Source: Calliopsis andreniformis (Eukaryota; Arthropoda; Insecta; Hymenoptera; Andrenidae). Taken from it: a DNA stretch of 64,000 nucleotides. Shown piece by piece: positions 50,991 to 63,200 of this stretch (position 1 is its first letter; every line of letters starts with the position of its first letter). The stretch covers positions 20,912,001 to 20,976,000 of the forward strand of contig NW_027480422.1 of NCBI RefSeq assembly GCF_051401765.1, given 5' to 3'. Position numbers and translations under genes: made by a program. The notes beneath the pieces are model-generated. The model was not told where the DNA came from and ran no database searches. It saw only the letters and a list, made by a program, of their open reading frames with translations.

Positions 50991-53567
50991 AGATATGGCC
51001 GTTACTTTCACACTGGATGCAATTATTCGTTTTATACGATGGAAAAACTGTTGTATCTTTATTGTATTTTATGCTTCGGGCGTTGACTTCTTAGGCCCTG
51101 ACCATTCGATCTGGTGGTGCAACGCCCTAGAGTGAAGCCTAGGTTGCCCGGAACGTAGAAATGACCATTACCTTCACACTGATTGCAATTATTCATTTTA
51201 TACGATGGAAAAGCTATTGTATTTTTATTGTATTTTATGCTTCGGGCGTTGACTTCTAAGGCCCTAACTATTCCATCTGGTGGTGCAACGCTCTAGAGTG
51301 AAGCCTAGGTCGCCCGGAACGTAGAAATGACCATAATTTTCACATCGGTTGCAATTATTCGTTTTATACGATGGAAAAACTGTTGCATTTGTTTCGTATT
51401 TTACGCTTCTGGCGTTGACTTCTAAGGCCTTAACAATTCGTCCTGGCGGAACAACGCCCTAGAGCGAAGCCTAGGTTGCACGGAAGGTCGAAATGACCAT
51501 CACTTTCACACTGGTTGCAATTACTCCTGTTATAAAATGGAAAAACTGTTGTATCTTTATTGTATTTTATGCTTCGGGCGTTGTCTTCTGAGGCCCTAAC
51601 CATTCGATCTGGTGGAGCAACGCCGTAGAGCCAAGCCTAGGTTGCCCGTAACGTAGATATGGCCATTACTTTCACACTGGATGGAATTATTCGTTTTATA
51701 CGATGGAAAAACTGTTGTGCTTATTCTGTATTTTATGCTCCGGGCGTAGACTTCTAAGGCCCTAGCTATTCGGTTTGGTAGGGCAACACCCTACAGTGAA
51801 GCCTAGGTTGCCTGGAACGTAGAAATGCCTATCACATTCACACGGGTTGCAATTATTCGTGTTATACGATGGAAAAACCGTTGCATTTTCATTGTATTTT
51901 ATGCTTCGGGCGTTGACATCTAAGGCCCTAACAATTCTATCTGGTGGAGCAACGCCCTCGAGTGAAGCCTAGGTTGACCGGAACGTAGAAATTACCATAA
52001 CTTTCACACCCGTTGCTATTATTTGTTTTATACGATGGAAAAACTGATGTATCTTTATTGTATTTTATGCTTCGGGCGTTGACTTCTAAGGCCCTAACTA
52101 TTCGGTCTGGTGGAGCAACGCCCTAGAGCCAAGCCTAGGTTGCCCGGAACGTAGATATGGCCATTACTTTCACACTGGATGCAATTATTAGTTTTATACG
52201 ATGGAAAAGCTGTTGTACTTATTCTGTATTTTATGCTTCGGGCGTTGACTTCTAAGGCCCTAACTATTCGATCTGGAGGAGCAACGCCCTAGAGCCAAGC
52301 CTAGGTTGCCCGGAACGTAGATATGGCCATTACTTTCATACTGGATGCAATTATTCATTTTATACGATGGAAATACTATTGTATTTTTATTCTATTTTAT
52401 GCTTCGAGCGTTGACTTCTATGGCACTAACTATTCGATCTGGTGGAGCAACGCCCTAGAGTGAAGCCTAGGTTGCCCGGAACGTAGAAATGACCATCACT
52501 TTCACACTGGTTGCAATTACTCCTGTTATGCGATGGAAAAACTGTTGTATCTTTATTGTACTTTATGCTTTGGGCGTCGACTTCTAAGGCCCTAACTATT
52601 CGATCTGGTGGAGCAACGCCCTAGAGCCAAGCCTAGGTTGCCCGGAACGTAGATATGGCCGTTACTTTCACACTGGATGCAATTATTCGTTTTATACGAT
52701 GGAAAAACTGTTGTATTTATTCTGTATTTTATGCTTCGGGCGTTGACATCTAAGGCCCTAACGATTCTATCTGGTGGAGCAACGCCCTCGAGTGAATCCT
52801 AGGTTGCCCGGAACGTAGAAATGACTATCACTTTCACACGGGTTGCAAATATTCGTGTTATACGATGGAAAAACCGTTGCATTTTCATTGTATTTTATGC
52901 TTCGGGCGTTGACTTCTAAGGCCCTAACAATTCTACCTGGTGGAGCAACGCCCTAGAGTGCAGCCTAGATTGACCGGAACGTAGAAATGACCATATCTGT
53001 CACACCGGTTGCAATTATTCGTTTTATACGATGGAAAAACTGTTGTATTTGTTTTGTATTTTATGCTTCTGGCGCTGACTTCTTAGTCCCTTACTACTCG
53101 ATCTGGTTGAACAACGCGCTAGATTGAAGCCTAGGATGCCCGGAATGGAGAAATGACTGTCACTTTCACACTGGTTGCAATTGTTCCAGTTATACGATGG
53201 AAAATCTGTTGTATCTTTATTGTATTTTATGCTTCGTGCGTTGACTTCTAAGGCCCTAACAATTCTACCTGCTGGAGCAACGCCCTAGAGTGCAGCCTAG
53301 ATTGACCGGAACGTAGAAATGACCATATCTGTCACACCGGTTGCAATTATTCGTTTTATACGATGGAAAAACTGTTGTATTTGTTTTGTATTTTATGCTT
53401 CTGGCGCTGACTTCTTAGTCCCTTACTACTCGATCTGGTTGAACAACGCGCTAGATTGAAGCCTAGGATGCCCGGAATGGAGAAATGACTGTCACTTTCA
53501 CACTGGTTGCAATTGTTCCAGTTATACGATGGAAAATCTGTTGTATCTTTATTGTATTTTATGCTTC
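50991..53567 (-). repeat. 16-monomer higher-order repeat, unit 2
   Basis: The second unit, nearly identical to unit 1 along its length, including the internal 332-bp dimer duplication. It runs to about 53567, where unit 1 has cttcgggcgttgacttcttagg but this copy continues with cttcgtgcgttgacttctaag into a block matching 46760-47900. The unit 1/unit 2 boundary lies within gaagcctaggttg. Confidence 0.9.
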
Positions 53568-54634
53568 GTGCGTTGACTTCTAAGGCCCTAACTATTCGAT
53601 CTGGTGGAGCAACGCCCTAGAGTGAAGCCTAGGGTGCCCGGAACGTAGAAATGACCATAATTTTCACATCGGTTGCAATTATTCGTTTTATTCGATCGAA
53701 AAACTGTTGCATTTGTATTGTATTTTACGCTTCTGGCGTTGACTTCTATGGCCCTAACAATTCGATGTGGTGGAACAACGCCCTGGAGTGAAGCATAGGT
53801 TGCCCGGAACGTAGAAATGACCATCACTTCCACACTGGTTTCTATGACTCCTGTTATACGGTGGAAAAACTGTTGTATCTTTATTGTATTTTATGCTTCG
53901 GGCGTCGACTTCTAAGGCCCTAAGGATTCGATCTGGTGGAGCAACGCCCTAGAGCCTAGACTAGTTTGCCCGGAACGTAGATATGGCCATTACATTCACA
54001 CTGGATGCAATTATTCGTTTTATACGATGGAAAAACAGCTGTATTTATTCTGTATTTTATGCTTCGGGCGTTGACTTCTAAGGCCCTAACTATTCGATCT
54101 GGTGGAGCAACGCCCTAGAGTGAAGCCTAGGTTGCCCGTAACGTAGAAATGACCATAACTTTCACACTGGTTGCAGTTATTCCTGTTATACGATGGAAAA
54201 ACTGTTGTATTTTTATTGTATTATATGCTTCGGGCGTTGACTTCTAAGGCCCTAACTATTCGATCTGGTGGAGCAACGCTATAGAGTGAAGCATAGGTTG
54301 ACCGGAACGTAGAAATGACCATAACTTTCACACCCGTTGCAATTATTTGTTTTATACAATGGAAAAACTGTTGTATTTGTTTTGTATTTTATGCTTCTGG
54401 CGTTGACTTCCAAGGCCCTAACAATTCGATGTGGTGGAACAACGCCCTAGAGTGAAGCATAGGTTGCCCGGAATGTAGAAATGACCATCACTTTCACACT
54501 GGTTGCTATTACTCCTGTTATACAATGGAAAATCTGTTGTATCTTTATTGTACTTTATGCTTCGGGCGTTGACTTCTAAGGCACTAACTGTTCGATCTGG
54601 TGGAGCAACGCCCTAGAGTGAAGCCTAGGTTGCC
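53568..54634 (-). repeat. Satellite block copied from 46.8-47.8 kb type monomers
   Basis: About six and a half monomers matching the order seen at 46770-47840: the cctagggtgcccggaacg monomer, the cttccacactggtt monomer, the aaggattcgatctgg monomer with gagcctag, then the gtattatatgc monomer and the ccaaggccctaacaattcg monomer. Differences are few (cctggagtgaagc, aaaaacagctg). This is another displaced copy of part of the variable-length higher-order repeat. Confidence 0.75.
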
Positions 54635-57290
54635 GGAACGTAGAAATGACCATTACCTTCACACTGGTTGCAGTTACTCCTGTTATACGATGGAAAAACT
54701 GTTGTATTTTTATTGTATTATATGCTTCGGGCGTTGACTTCTAAGGCCCTAACTATCCGATCTGTTGCAGCAACGCCCTAGAGTGAATCCTAGCTTGCCC
54801 GGAACGCAGAAATGACCATTACCTTCACACTGATTGCAATTATTCATTTTATACGGTGGAAAAACTGTTGTATTTTTATTGTATTTTATGCTTCGGGCGT
54901 TGACTTCTAAGGCCCTAACTATTCGATCTGGTGGAGCAACGCCGCAGAGTGAAGCCTGGGTTGCCAGGAACGTAGAAATGACCATAACCTTCACACTGGT
55001 TGCAATTATTCGTTTTATACGATGGAAAAACTGTTGTATTTATTTTGTATTTTATGCTTCGGGCGTTGACTTCTAAAGCCCTAGCTATTCGAACTGGTTG
55101 AGCAATGGCCTAGAGTGAAGCCTAGGTTGTCCGGAACGTAGAAATGACCATTACCTTCACACTGATTGCAATTATTCATTTTATACGATGGAAAAGCTAT
55201 TGTATTTTTATTGTATTTTATGCTTCGGGCGTTGACTTCTAAGGCCCTAACTATTCCATCTGGTGGTGCAACGCTCTAGAGTGAAGCCTAGGTCGCCCGG
55301 AACGTAGAAATGACCATAATTTTCACATCGGTTGCAATTATTCGTTTTCTACGATGGAAAAACTGTTGCATTGGTTTCGTATTTTACGCGTCTGGCGTTG
55401 ACTTCTATGGCCCTAACAATTCGATGTGGTGGAACAACGCCCTACAGTGAAGCATAGGTTGCCCGGAACGTAGAAATGACCATCACTTTCACACTGGTTG
55501 CTATTACTCCTGTTATACGGTGGAAAAACTGTTGTATCTTTATTGTATTTTATGCTTCGGGCGTCGACTTCTAAGGCCCTAAGTATTCGATCTGGTGGAG
55601 CAACGCCCTAGAGCCAAGCCTAGTTTGCCCGGAACGTAGATATGGCCATTACATTCACACTGGATGGAATTATTCGTTTTATACGATGGAAAAACTGTTG
55701 TGCTTATTCTGTATTTTATGCTCCGGGCGTAGACTTCTAAGGCCCTAGCTATTCGGTTTGGTAGGGCAACACCCTACAGTGAAGCCTAGGTTGCCTGGAA
55801 CGTAGAAATGCCTATCACATTCACACGGGTTGCAATTATTCGTGTTATACGATGGAAAAACCGTTGCATTTTCATTGTATTTTATGCTTCGGGCGTTGAC
55901 ATCTAAGGCCCTAACGATTCTATCTGGTGGAGCAACGCCCTCGAGTGAAGCCTAGGTTGACCGGAACGTAGAAATGACCATAACTTTCACACCCGTTGCT
56001 ATTATTTGTTTTATACGATGGAAAAACTGATGTATCTTTATTGTATTTTATGCTTCGGGCGTTGACTTCTAAGGCCCTAACTATTCGGTCTGGTGGAGCA
56101 ACGCCCTAGAGCCAAGCCTAGGTTGCCCGGAACGTAGATATGGCCATTACTTTCACACTGGATGCAATTATTCGTTTTATACGATGGAAAAGCTGTTGTA
56201 CTTATTCTGTATTTTATGCTTCGGGCGTTGACTTCTAAGGCCCTAACTATTCGATCTGGAGGAGCAACGCCCTAGAGCCTAGCCTAGGTTGCCCGGAACG
56301 TAGATATGGCCATTACTTTCATACTGGATGCAATTATTCATTTTATACGATGGAAATACTATTGTATTTTTATTCTATTTTATGCTTCGAGCGTTGACTT
56401 CTATGGCACTAACTATTCGATCTGGTGGAGCAACGACCTAGAGTGAAGCCTAGGTTGCCCGGAACGTAGAAATGACCATGACTTTCACACTGGTTGCAAT
56501 TACTCCTGTTATACGATGGAAAAACTGTTGTATCTTTATTGTACATTATGCTTTGGGCGTTGACTTCTAAGGCCCTAACTATTCGATCTGGTGGAGCAAC
56601 GCCCTAGAGCCAAGCCTAGGTTGCCCGGAACGTAGATATGGCCGTTACTTTCACACTGGATGCAATTATTCGTTTTATACGATGGAAAAACTGTTGTATT
56701 TATTCTGTATTTTATGCTTCGGGCGTTGACATCTAAGGCCCTAACGATTCTATCTGGTGGAGCAACGCCCTCGAGTGAAGCCTAGGTTGACGGGAACGTA
56801 GAAATAACCATAACTTTCACACTCGTTGCTATTATTCGTTTTATACGATGGAAAAACTGTTGTACTTATATTGTATTTTATGTTTCTGGCGTTGAGTTCT
56901 TAGGCCCTTACTATTCGATCTGGTGGAACAACGCCCTAGATTGAAGCCTAGGATGCCCCGAGCGTAGAAATGACTACCACTTTCACACGGGTTGCAATTA
57001 TTCGTGTTGTACGATGGAAGAACCGTTTCATTTTCATTGTATTTTATGCTTCGGGCGCTGACATCTAAGGCACTAACGATTCTATCTGGTGGAGCAACGT
57101 CCTAGGGTGAAGCCTAGGTTGACCGGAACTTAGAAATGACCATAACTTTTACACCGGTTGCTATTATTCGCTTTATGCGATGGAAAAACTGTTGTATTTG
57201 TTTTGCATTTTATGCTTCTGGCGTTGAATTCCAAGGCCCTAACAATTCGATCTGGTTGAGCGACGCACTAGAGCGAAGCATAGGTTGCGC
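54635..57290 (-). repeat. 16/17-monomer higher-order repeat, unit 1 (2,656 bp)
   Basis: First of two adjacent long units. Its first part matches unit 2 at an offset of 2,656 bp (54749/57405, 54834/57490) and the remainder at 2,822 bp (55754/58576, 57136/59958). The change of offset by exactly 166 bp shows one monomer more in unit 2, near 57790-57957. This unit ends with monomer types unique to this end of the array, such as gttgcgcggaacg and cattttatgtttc-like variants. Confidence 0.88.
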
Positions 57291-60230
57291 GGAACGTAGA
57301 AATGACCATTACCTTCACACTGGTTGCAGTTACTCCTGTTATACGATGGAAAAACTGTTGTATTTTTATTGTATTATATGCTTCGGGCGTTGACTTCTAA
57401 GGCCCTAACTATCCGATCTGTTGCAGCAACGCCCTAGAGTGAATCCTAGCTTGCCCGGAACGCAGAAATGACCATTACCTTCACACTGATTGCAATTATT
57501 CATTTTATACGGTGGAAAAACTGTTGTATTTTTATTGTATTTTATGCTTCGGGCGTTGACTTCTAAGGCCCTAACTATTCGATCTGGTGGAGCAACGCCG
57601 CAGAGTGAAGCCTGGGTTGCCAGGAACGTAGAAATGACCATAACCTTCACACTGGTTGCAATTATTCGTTTTATACGATGGAAAAACTGTTGTATTTATT
57701 TTGTATTTTATGCTTCGGGCGTTGACTTCTAAAGCCCTAGCTATTCGAACTGGTTGAGCAATGGCCTAGAGTGAAGCCTAGGTTGTCCGGAACGTAGATA
57801 TGGCCGTTACTTTCACACTGGATGCAATTATTCGTTTTATACGATGGAAAAGCTGTTGTATCTTTATTGTATTTTATGCTTCGGGCGTTGACTTCTTAGG
57901 CCCTGACCATTCGATCTGGTGGTGCAACGCCCTAGAGTGAAGCCTAGGTTGCCCGGAACGTAGAAATGACCATTACCTTCACACTGATTGCAATTATTCA
58001 TTTTATACGATGGAAAAGCTATTGTATTTTTATTGTATTTTATGCTTCGGGCGTTGACTTCTAAGGCCCTAACTATTCCATCTGGTGGTGCAACGCTCTA
58101 GAGTGAAGCCTAGGTCGCCCGGAACGTAGAAATGACCATAATTTTCACATCGGTTGCAATTATTCGTTTTCTACGATGGAAAAACTGTTGCATTGGTTTC
58201 GTATTTTACGCGTCTGGCGTTGACTTCTATGGCCCTAACAATTCGATGTGGTGGAAAAACGCCCTACAGTGAAGCATAGGTTGCCCGGAACGTAGAAATG
58301 ACCATCACTTTCACACTGGTTGCTATTACTCCTGTTATACGGTGGAAAAACTGTTGTATCTTTATTGTATTTTATGCTTCGGGCGTCGACTTCTAAGGCC
58401 CTAAGTATTCGATCTGGTGGAGCAACGCCCTAGAGCCAAGCCTAGTTTGCCCGGAACGTAGATATGGCCATTACATTCACACTGGATGGAATTATTCGTT
58501 TTATACGATGGAAAAACTGTTGTGCTTATTCTGTATTTTATGCTCCGGGCGTAGACTTCTAAGGCCCTAGCTATTCGGTTTGGTAGGGCAACACCCTACA
58601 GTGAAGCCTAGGTTGCCTGGAACGTAGAAATGCCTATCACATTCACACGGGTTGCAATTATTCGTGTTATACGATGGAAAAACCGTTGCATTTTCATTGT
58701 ATTTTATGCTTCGGGCGTTGACATCTAAGGCCCTAACGATTCTATCTGGTGGAGCAACGCCCTCGAGTGAAGCCTAGGTTGACCGGAACGTAGAAATGAC
58801 CATAACTTTCACACCCGTTGCTATTATTTGTTTTATACGATGGAAAAACTGATGTATCTTTATTGTATTTTATGCTTCGGGCGTTGACTTCTAAGGCCCT
58901 AACTATTCGGTCTGGTGGAGCAACGCCCTAGAGCCAAGCCTAGGTTGCCCGGAACGTAGATATGGCCATTACTTTCACACTGGATGCAATTATTCGTTTT
59001 ATACGATGGAAAAGCTGTTGTACTTATTCTGTATTTTATGCTTCGGGCGTTGACTTCTAAGGCCCTAACTATTCGATCTGGAGGAGCAACGCCCTAGAGC
59101 CTAGCCTAGGTTGCCCGGAACGTAGATATGGCCATTACTTTCATACTGGATGCAATTATTCATTTTATACGATGGAAATACTATTGTATTTTTATTCTAT
59201 TTTATGCTTCGAGCGTTGACTTCTATGGCACTAACTATTCGATCTGGTGGAGCAACGACCTAGAGTGAAGCCTAGGTTGCCCGGAACGTAGAAATGACCA
59301 TGACTTTCACACTGGTTGCAATTACTCCTGTTATACGATGGAAAAACTGTTGTATCTTTATTGTACATTATGCTTTGGGCGTTGACTTCTAAGGCCCTAA
59401 CTATTCGATCTGGTGGAGCAACGCCCTAGAGCCAAGCCTAGGTTGCCCGGAACGTAGATATGGCCGTTACTTTCACACTGGATGCAATTATTCGTTTTAT
59501 ACGATGGAAAAACTGTTGTATTTATTTTGTATTTTATGCTTCGGGCGTTGACATCTAAGGCCCTAACGATTCTATCTGGTGGAGCAACGCCCTCGAGTGA
59601 AGCCTAGGTTGACGGGAACGTAGAAATAACCATAACTTTCACACTCGTTGCTATTATTCGTTTTATACGATGGAAAAACTGTTGTACTTATATTGTATTT
59701 TATGTTTCTGGCGTTGAGTTCTTAGGCCCTTACTATTCGATCTGGTGGAACAACGCCCTAGATTGAAGCCTAGGATGCCCCGAGCGTAGAAATGACTACC
59801 ACTTTCACACGGGTTGCAATTATTCGTGTTGTACGATGGAAGAACCGTTTCATTTTCATTGTATTTTATGCTTCGGGCGCTGACATCTAAGGCACTAACG
59901 ATTCTATCTGGTGGAGCAACGCCCTAGGGTGAAGCCTAGGTTGACCGGAACTTAGAAATGACCATAACTTTTACACCGGTTGCTATTATTCGCTTTATGC
60001 GATGGAAAAACTGTTGTATTTGTTTTGCATTTTATGCTTCTGGCGTTGAATTCCAAGGCCCTAACAATTCGATCTGGTTGAGCGACGCACTAGAGCGAAG
60101 CATAGGTTGCGCGGAACGTAGAAATGACCATTACCTTCACACTGGTTGCAGTTATTCCTGTTATACGATGCAAAAACTGTTGTATTTTTATTGTATTATA
60201 TGCTTCGGGCGTTGACTTCTAAGGCCCTAA
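57291..60230 (-). repeat. 16/17-monomer higher-order repeat, unit 2 (17 monomers, then fades)
   Basis: Second unit, 17 monomers long, near-identical to unit 1 apart from the added monomer with gtagatatggccgttac near 57800. The match to unit 1 continues to about 60110. After this a last monomer matches 57301 onward but with several changes, and similarity is lost by about 60230. Confidence 0.88.
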
Positions 60231-63200
60231 CTATTCGATCTGGTGCAGCAATGCCCTAGAGTGAATGCTAGGTTGCCCGGAACGCAGAAATGGCCATTAC
60301 CTTCACACAGGATGCAATTATTCCTGTTTTACGATGGAAAAACTGTTGTATTTATATAGTATTTTATGCTTCTGGTGTTGACTTCTTAGGCCCTTACTGT
60401 CCGGTCTGGTGGAACAACGCCATAGATTGAATCCTAGGTTGCCCGGAGCGTAGAAATGACTATCACTTTCACTTTGGTTGCAATTATTCGTTTTATACGA
60501 TGGAATAGCTGTTGTATTTATATTCTGTTTTATGCTTCTGGCGTTGAATTCTTAGGCCTTAACAATTCGTCCTGGCGGAACAACGCCCTAGAGTGAAGCC
60601 TAGGTGGCCCGGAACGTAGAAATGACCATCACTTTCACACTGGTTGCAATTACTCCTGTTATAAGATGGAAAAACTGTTATATCTTTAATGTATTTTATG
60701 CTTCGGGCGTTGTCATCTGAGGCCCTAACGATTCGATCTGGTGGAGCAACACCCTAGAGCCAAGCCTAGGTTGCCCGGAACGTAGAAATGACCATTACCT
60801 TCACACTGGTTGCAATTATTCATTTAATAGGATGGAAAAACTATTGTATTTTTATTGTATTTTATGCTTCGGGCGTTGACTTCTATGGCCCTAACTATTC
60901 GATCTGGTGGAGCAACGCCCTAGAGTCAAGCCTAGGTTGCCAGGAACGTAGAAATGACCATTACCTTCACACTGATAGCAATTATTCATTTTATACGATG
61001 GATAAACTGTTGTATTTTTGTTTTATTTTATGCTCCGGGCGTAGACTTCTAAGGCCCTAGCTATTCATTCAGGTGGAGCAACGTCCTAGAGCGAAGCCTA
61101 GGTTGCGCGGAATGTAGAAATGACCATTACCTTCACACTGATTGCAACTATTCATTTTAAACGATGGAAAAACAGTTGTATTTTTATTGTATTTTATGCT
61201 CCGGTCGTTGACTTCTATGGCCCTAGCTATTCGATCTGGTGTAGCAGCGCTCTAGAGTGAAGCCTAGGTTGCCTGGAACGCAGAAATAACGATTATCTTC
61301 ACACTGATTGCAATTACTCATTTTATACGATGGAAAAGATATTGTATTTTTATTGTATTTTATGCTTCTGGCGTTGACTTCTTAGTCCCTTACTATTGGA
61401 TCTGGTGGAACAACGCCCTAGTGTGGAGCCCAGGTTGCCCGGAACGTTGAAATGACCATTAGCTTCACACTGGTTGCAGTTATTCCTGTTATATGATGGA
61501 AAAACTGTTGTATTCTTATTGTATATTATGCACCTGGTGTTGACTTCTTAGGCCCTAACTATTCGATCTGGTGTAGCAACGCCACAGAGTTATATCTAGG
61601 ATGGCCGGAACGTAGAAATGGCCGTCACTTTCACACTGGTTGCAATAATTCGCTTTATACGATGGAACAGCTGTTGTATTTTTATTGTATTTTATGCTCC
61701 GGGCGTAGACTTCTATGGCCCTAACTATTCGATCTGGTGGAGCAACGCCCTAGAGCCAAGCCTAGGTTGCCCGGAACATAGATATGGCCATTACTTTCAT
61801 ACTGGATGCAATTATTCATTTTATACGATGGAAATACTATTGTATTTTTATTCTATTTTATGCTTCGAGCGTTGACTTCTAAGGCACTAACTATTCGATC
61901 TGGTGGAGCAACGCCCTAGAGTGAAGCCTAGGTTGCCCGGAACGTAGAAATGACCATACCATTCACACTGGTTGCAATAATTCCTGTTATACAAGGGAAA
62001 AACTGTTGTATTTATATTGTATTTTATGCTTCGGCGTTGACTTCTAAGGCCCTTACTATTCGATCTGGTGGAGCAACGCCCTAGAGCCAAGCCTAGGTTG
62101 CCTGGAACGTAGATATGGCCGTTACTTTCACACTGGATGCAATTATTCGTTTTATACGATGGAAAAACTGTTGTATTTATTCTGTATTTTATGCTTCGGG
62201 CGTTGACTTCTAAGGCCCTAGCTTTTCGATCTGGTTGAGCAACGCCCTAGAGCGAAGCATAGGTTGCCCGGAACGCAGAAATGACCATTACCTTCACACT
62301 GGTTGCAGTTATTCCTGTTATACGATGGAAAAACTGTTGTATTTTTATTGTATTATATGCTTCGGGCGTTGACTTCTCAGGCCCTAACTATTCGATCTGG
62401 TGCTGCAACGCCCTAGAGTGAATCCTAGGTTGCCCGGAACGCAGAAATGACCATTACCTTCACACTGGTTGCAGTTATTCCTGTTATACGATGGAAAAAC
62501 TGTTGTATTTTTATTGTATTATATGTTGTGGGCGTTAACTTCTCAGGCCCTAACTATTCGATCTGGTGCAGCAACGCCCTAGAGTGAATCCTAGGTTGCC
62601 CGGAACGCAGAAATGACCATTACCTTCACACTGATTGCAATTATTCATTTTATACGGTTGAAAAACTATTGTATTTTTATTGTATTTTATGCTTCTGGCG
62701 TTAACTTCTAAGGCCCTAACACATCGATGTGGTGGAACAACGCCGTAGAGTGAAGCCTAGGTTGCACGGAACGTAGAAATGACCACCACCTTCACGCTGG
62801 TTGTAATTACTCCTGTTATACGATGGAAAAACTGTTGTATCTTTATTGTATTTTATGCTTCGGGCGTTGACTTCTATGGCCCTAACTATTCGATCTGGTG
62901 GAGCAACGCCCTAGAGTGAAGCCTAGGTTGCCCGGAACGTAGAAATGACCATAACCTTCACACCGGCTGAAATTATTCGCTTTATATAATGGAAAAACTG
63001 TTGTATCTTTATTGTATTTTATGCTTCGGGCGATGACTTCTAAGGCCCTAACTATTCGATCTGGCGGAGCAACGCCCTAGGGTCAAGCCTAGGTTGCCAG
63101 GAACGTAGAAATGACCATAATTTTCACACCGGTTGCCATTATTCCTGTTATACGATGGAAAGACTGTTGTATTTATATTGTATTTAATGTTTCTGGCGTT

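Noticed and set aside
57136..57393. Recurrent mini-frame starting at the atgacc in each right-array monomer and reading about 32 hydrophobic codons to cttctaa
   Set aside because: It is an automatic result of the monomer sequence. Longer frames occur only where the taa is mutated (cttctta, ccaagg). There is no sign that protein sequence is preserved.
54749..57650. Repeated 80-81-codon frames on both strands (54749-54994, 54834-55076, 57405-57650, 57490-57732)
   Set aside because: Exact copies arise because the underlying 2,656-bp repeat is duplicated. Frames overlap on opposite strands, there is no codon-level constraint, and there is no recognisable domain.
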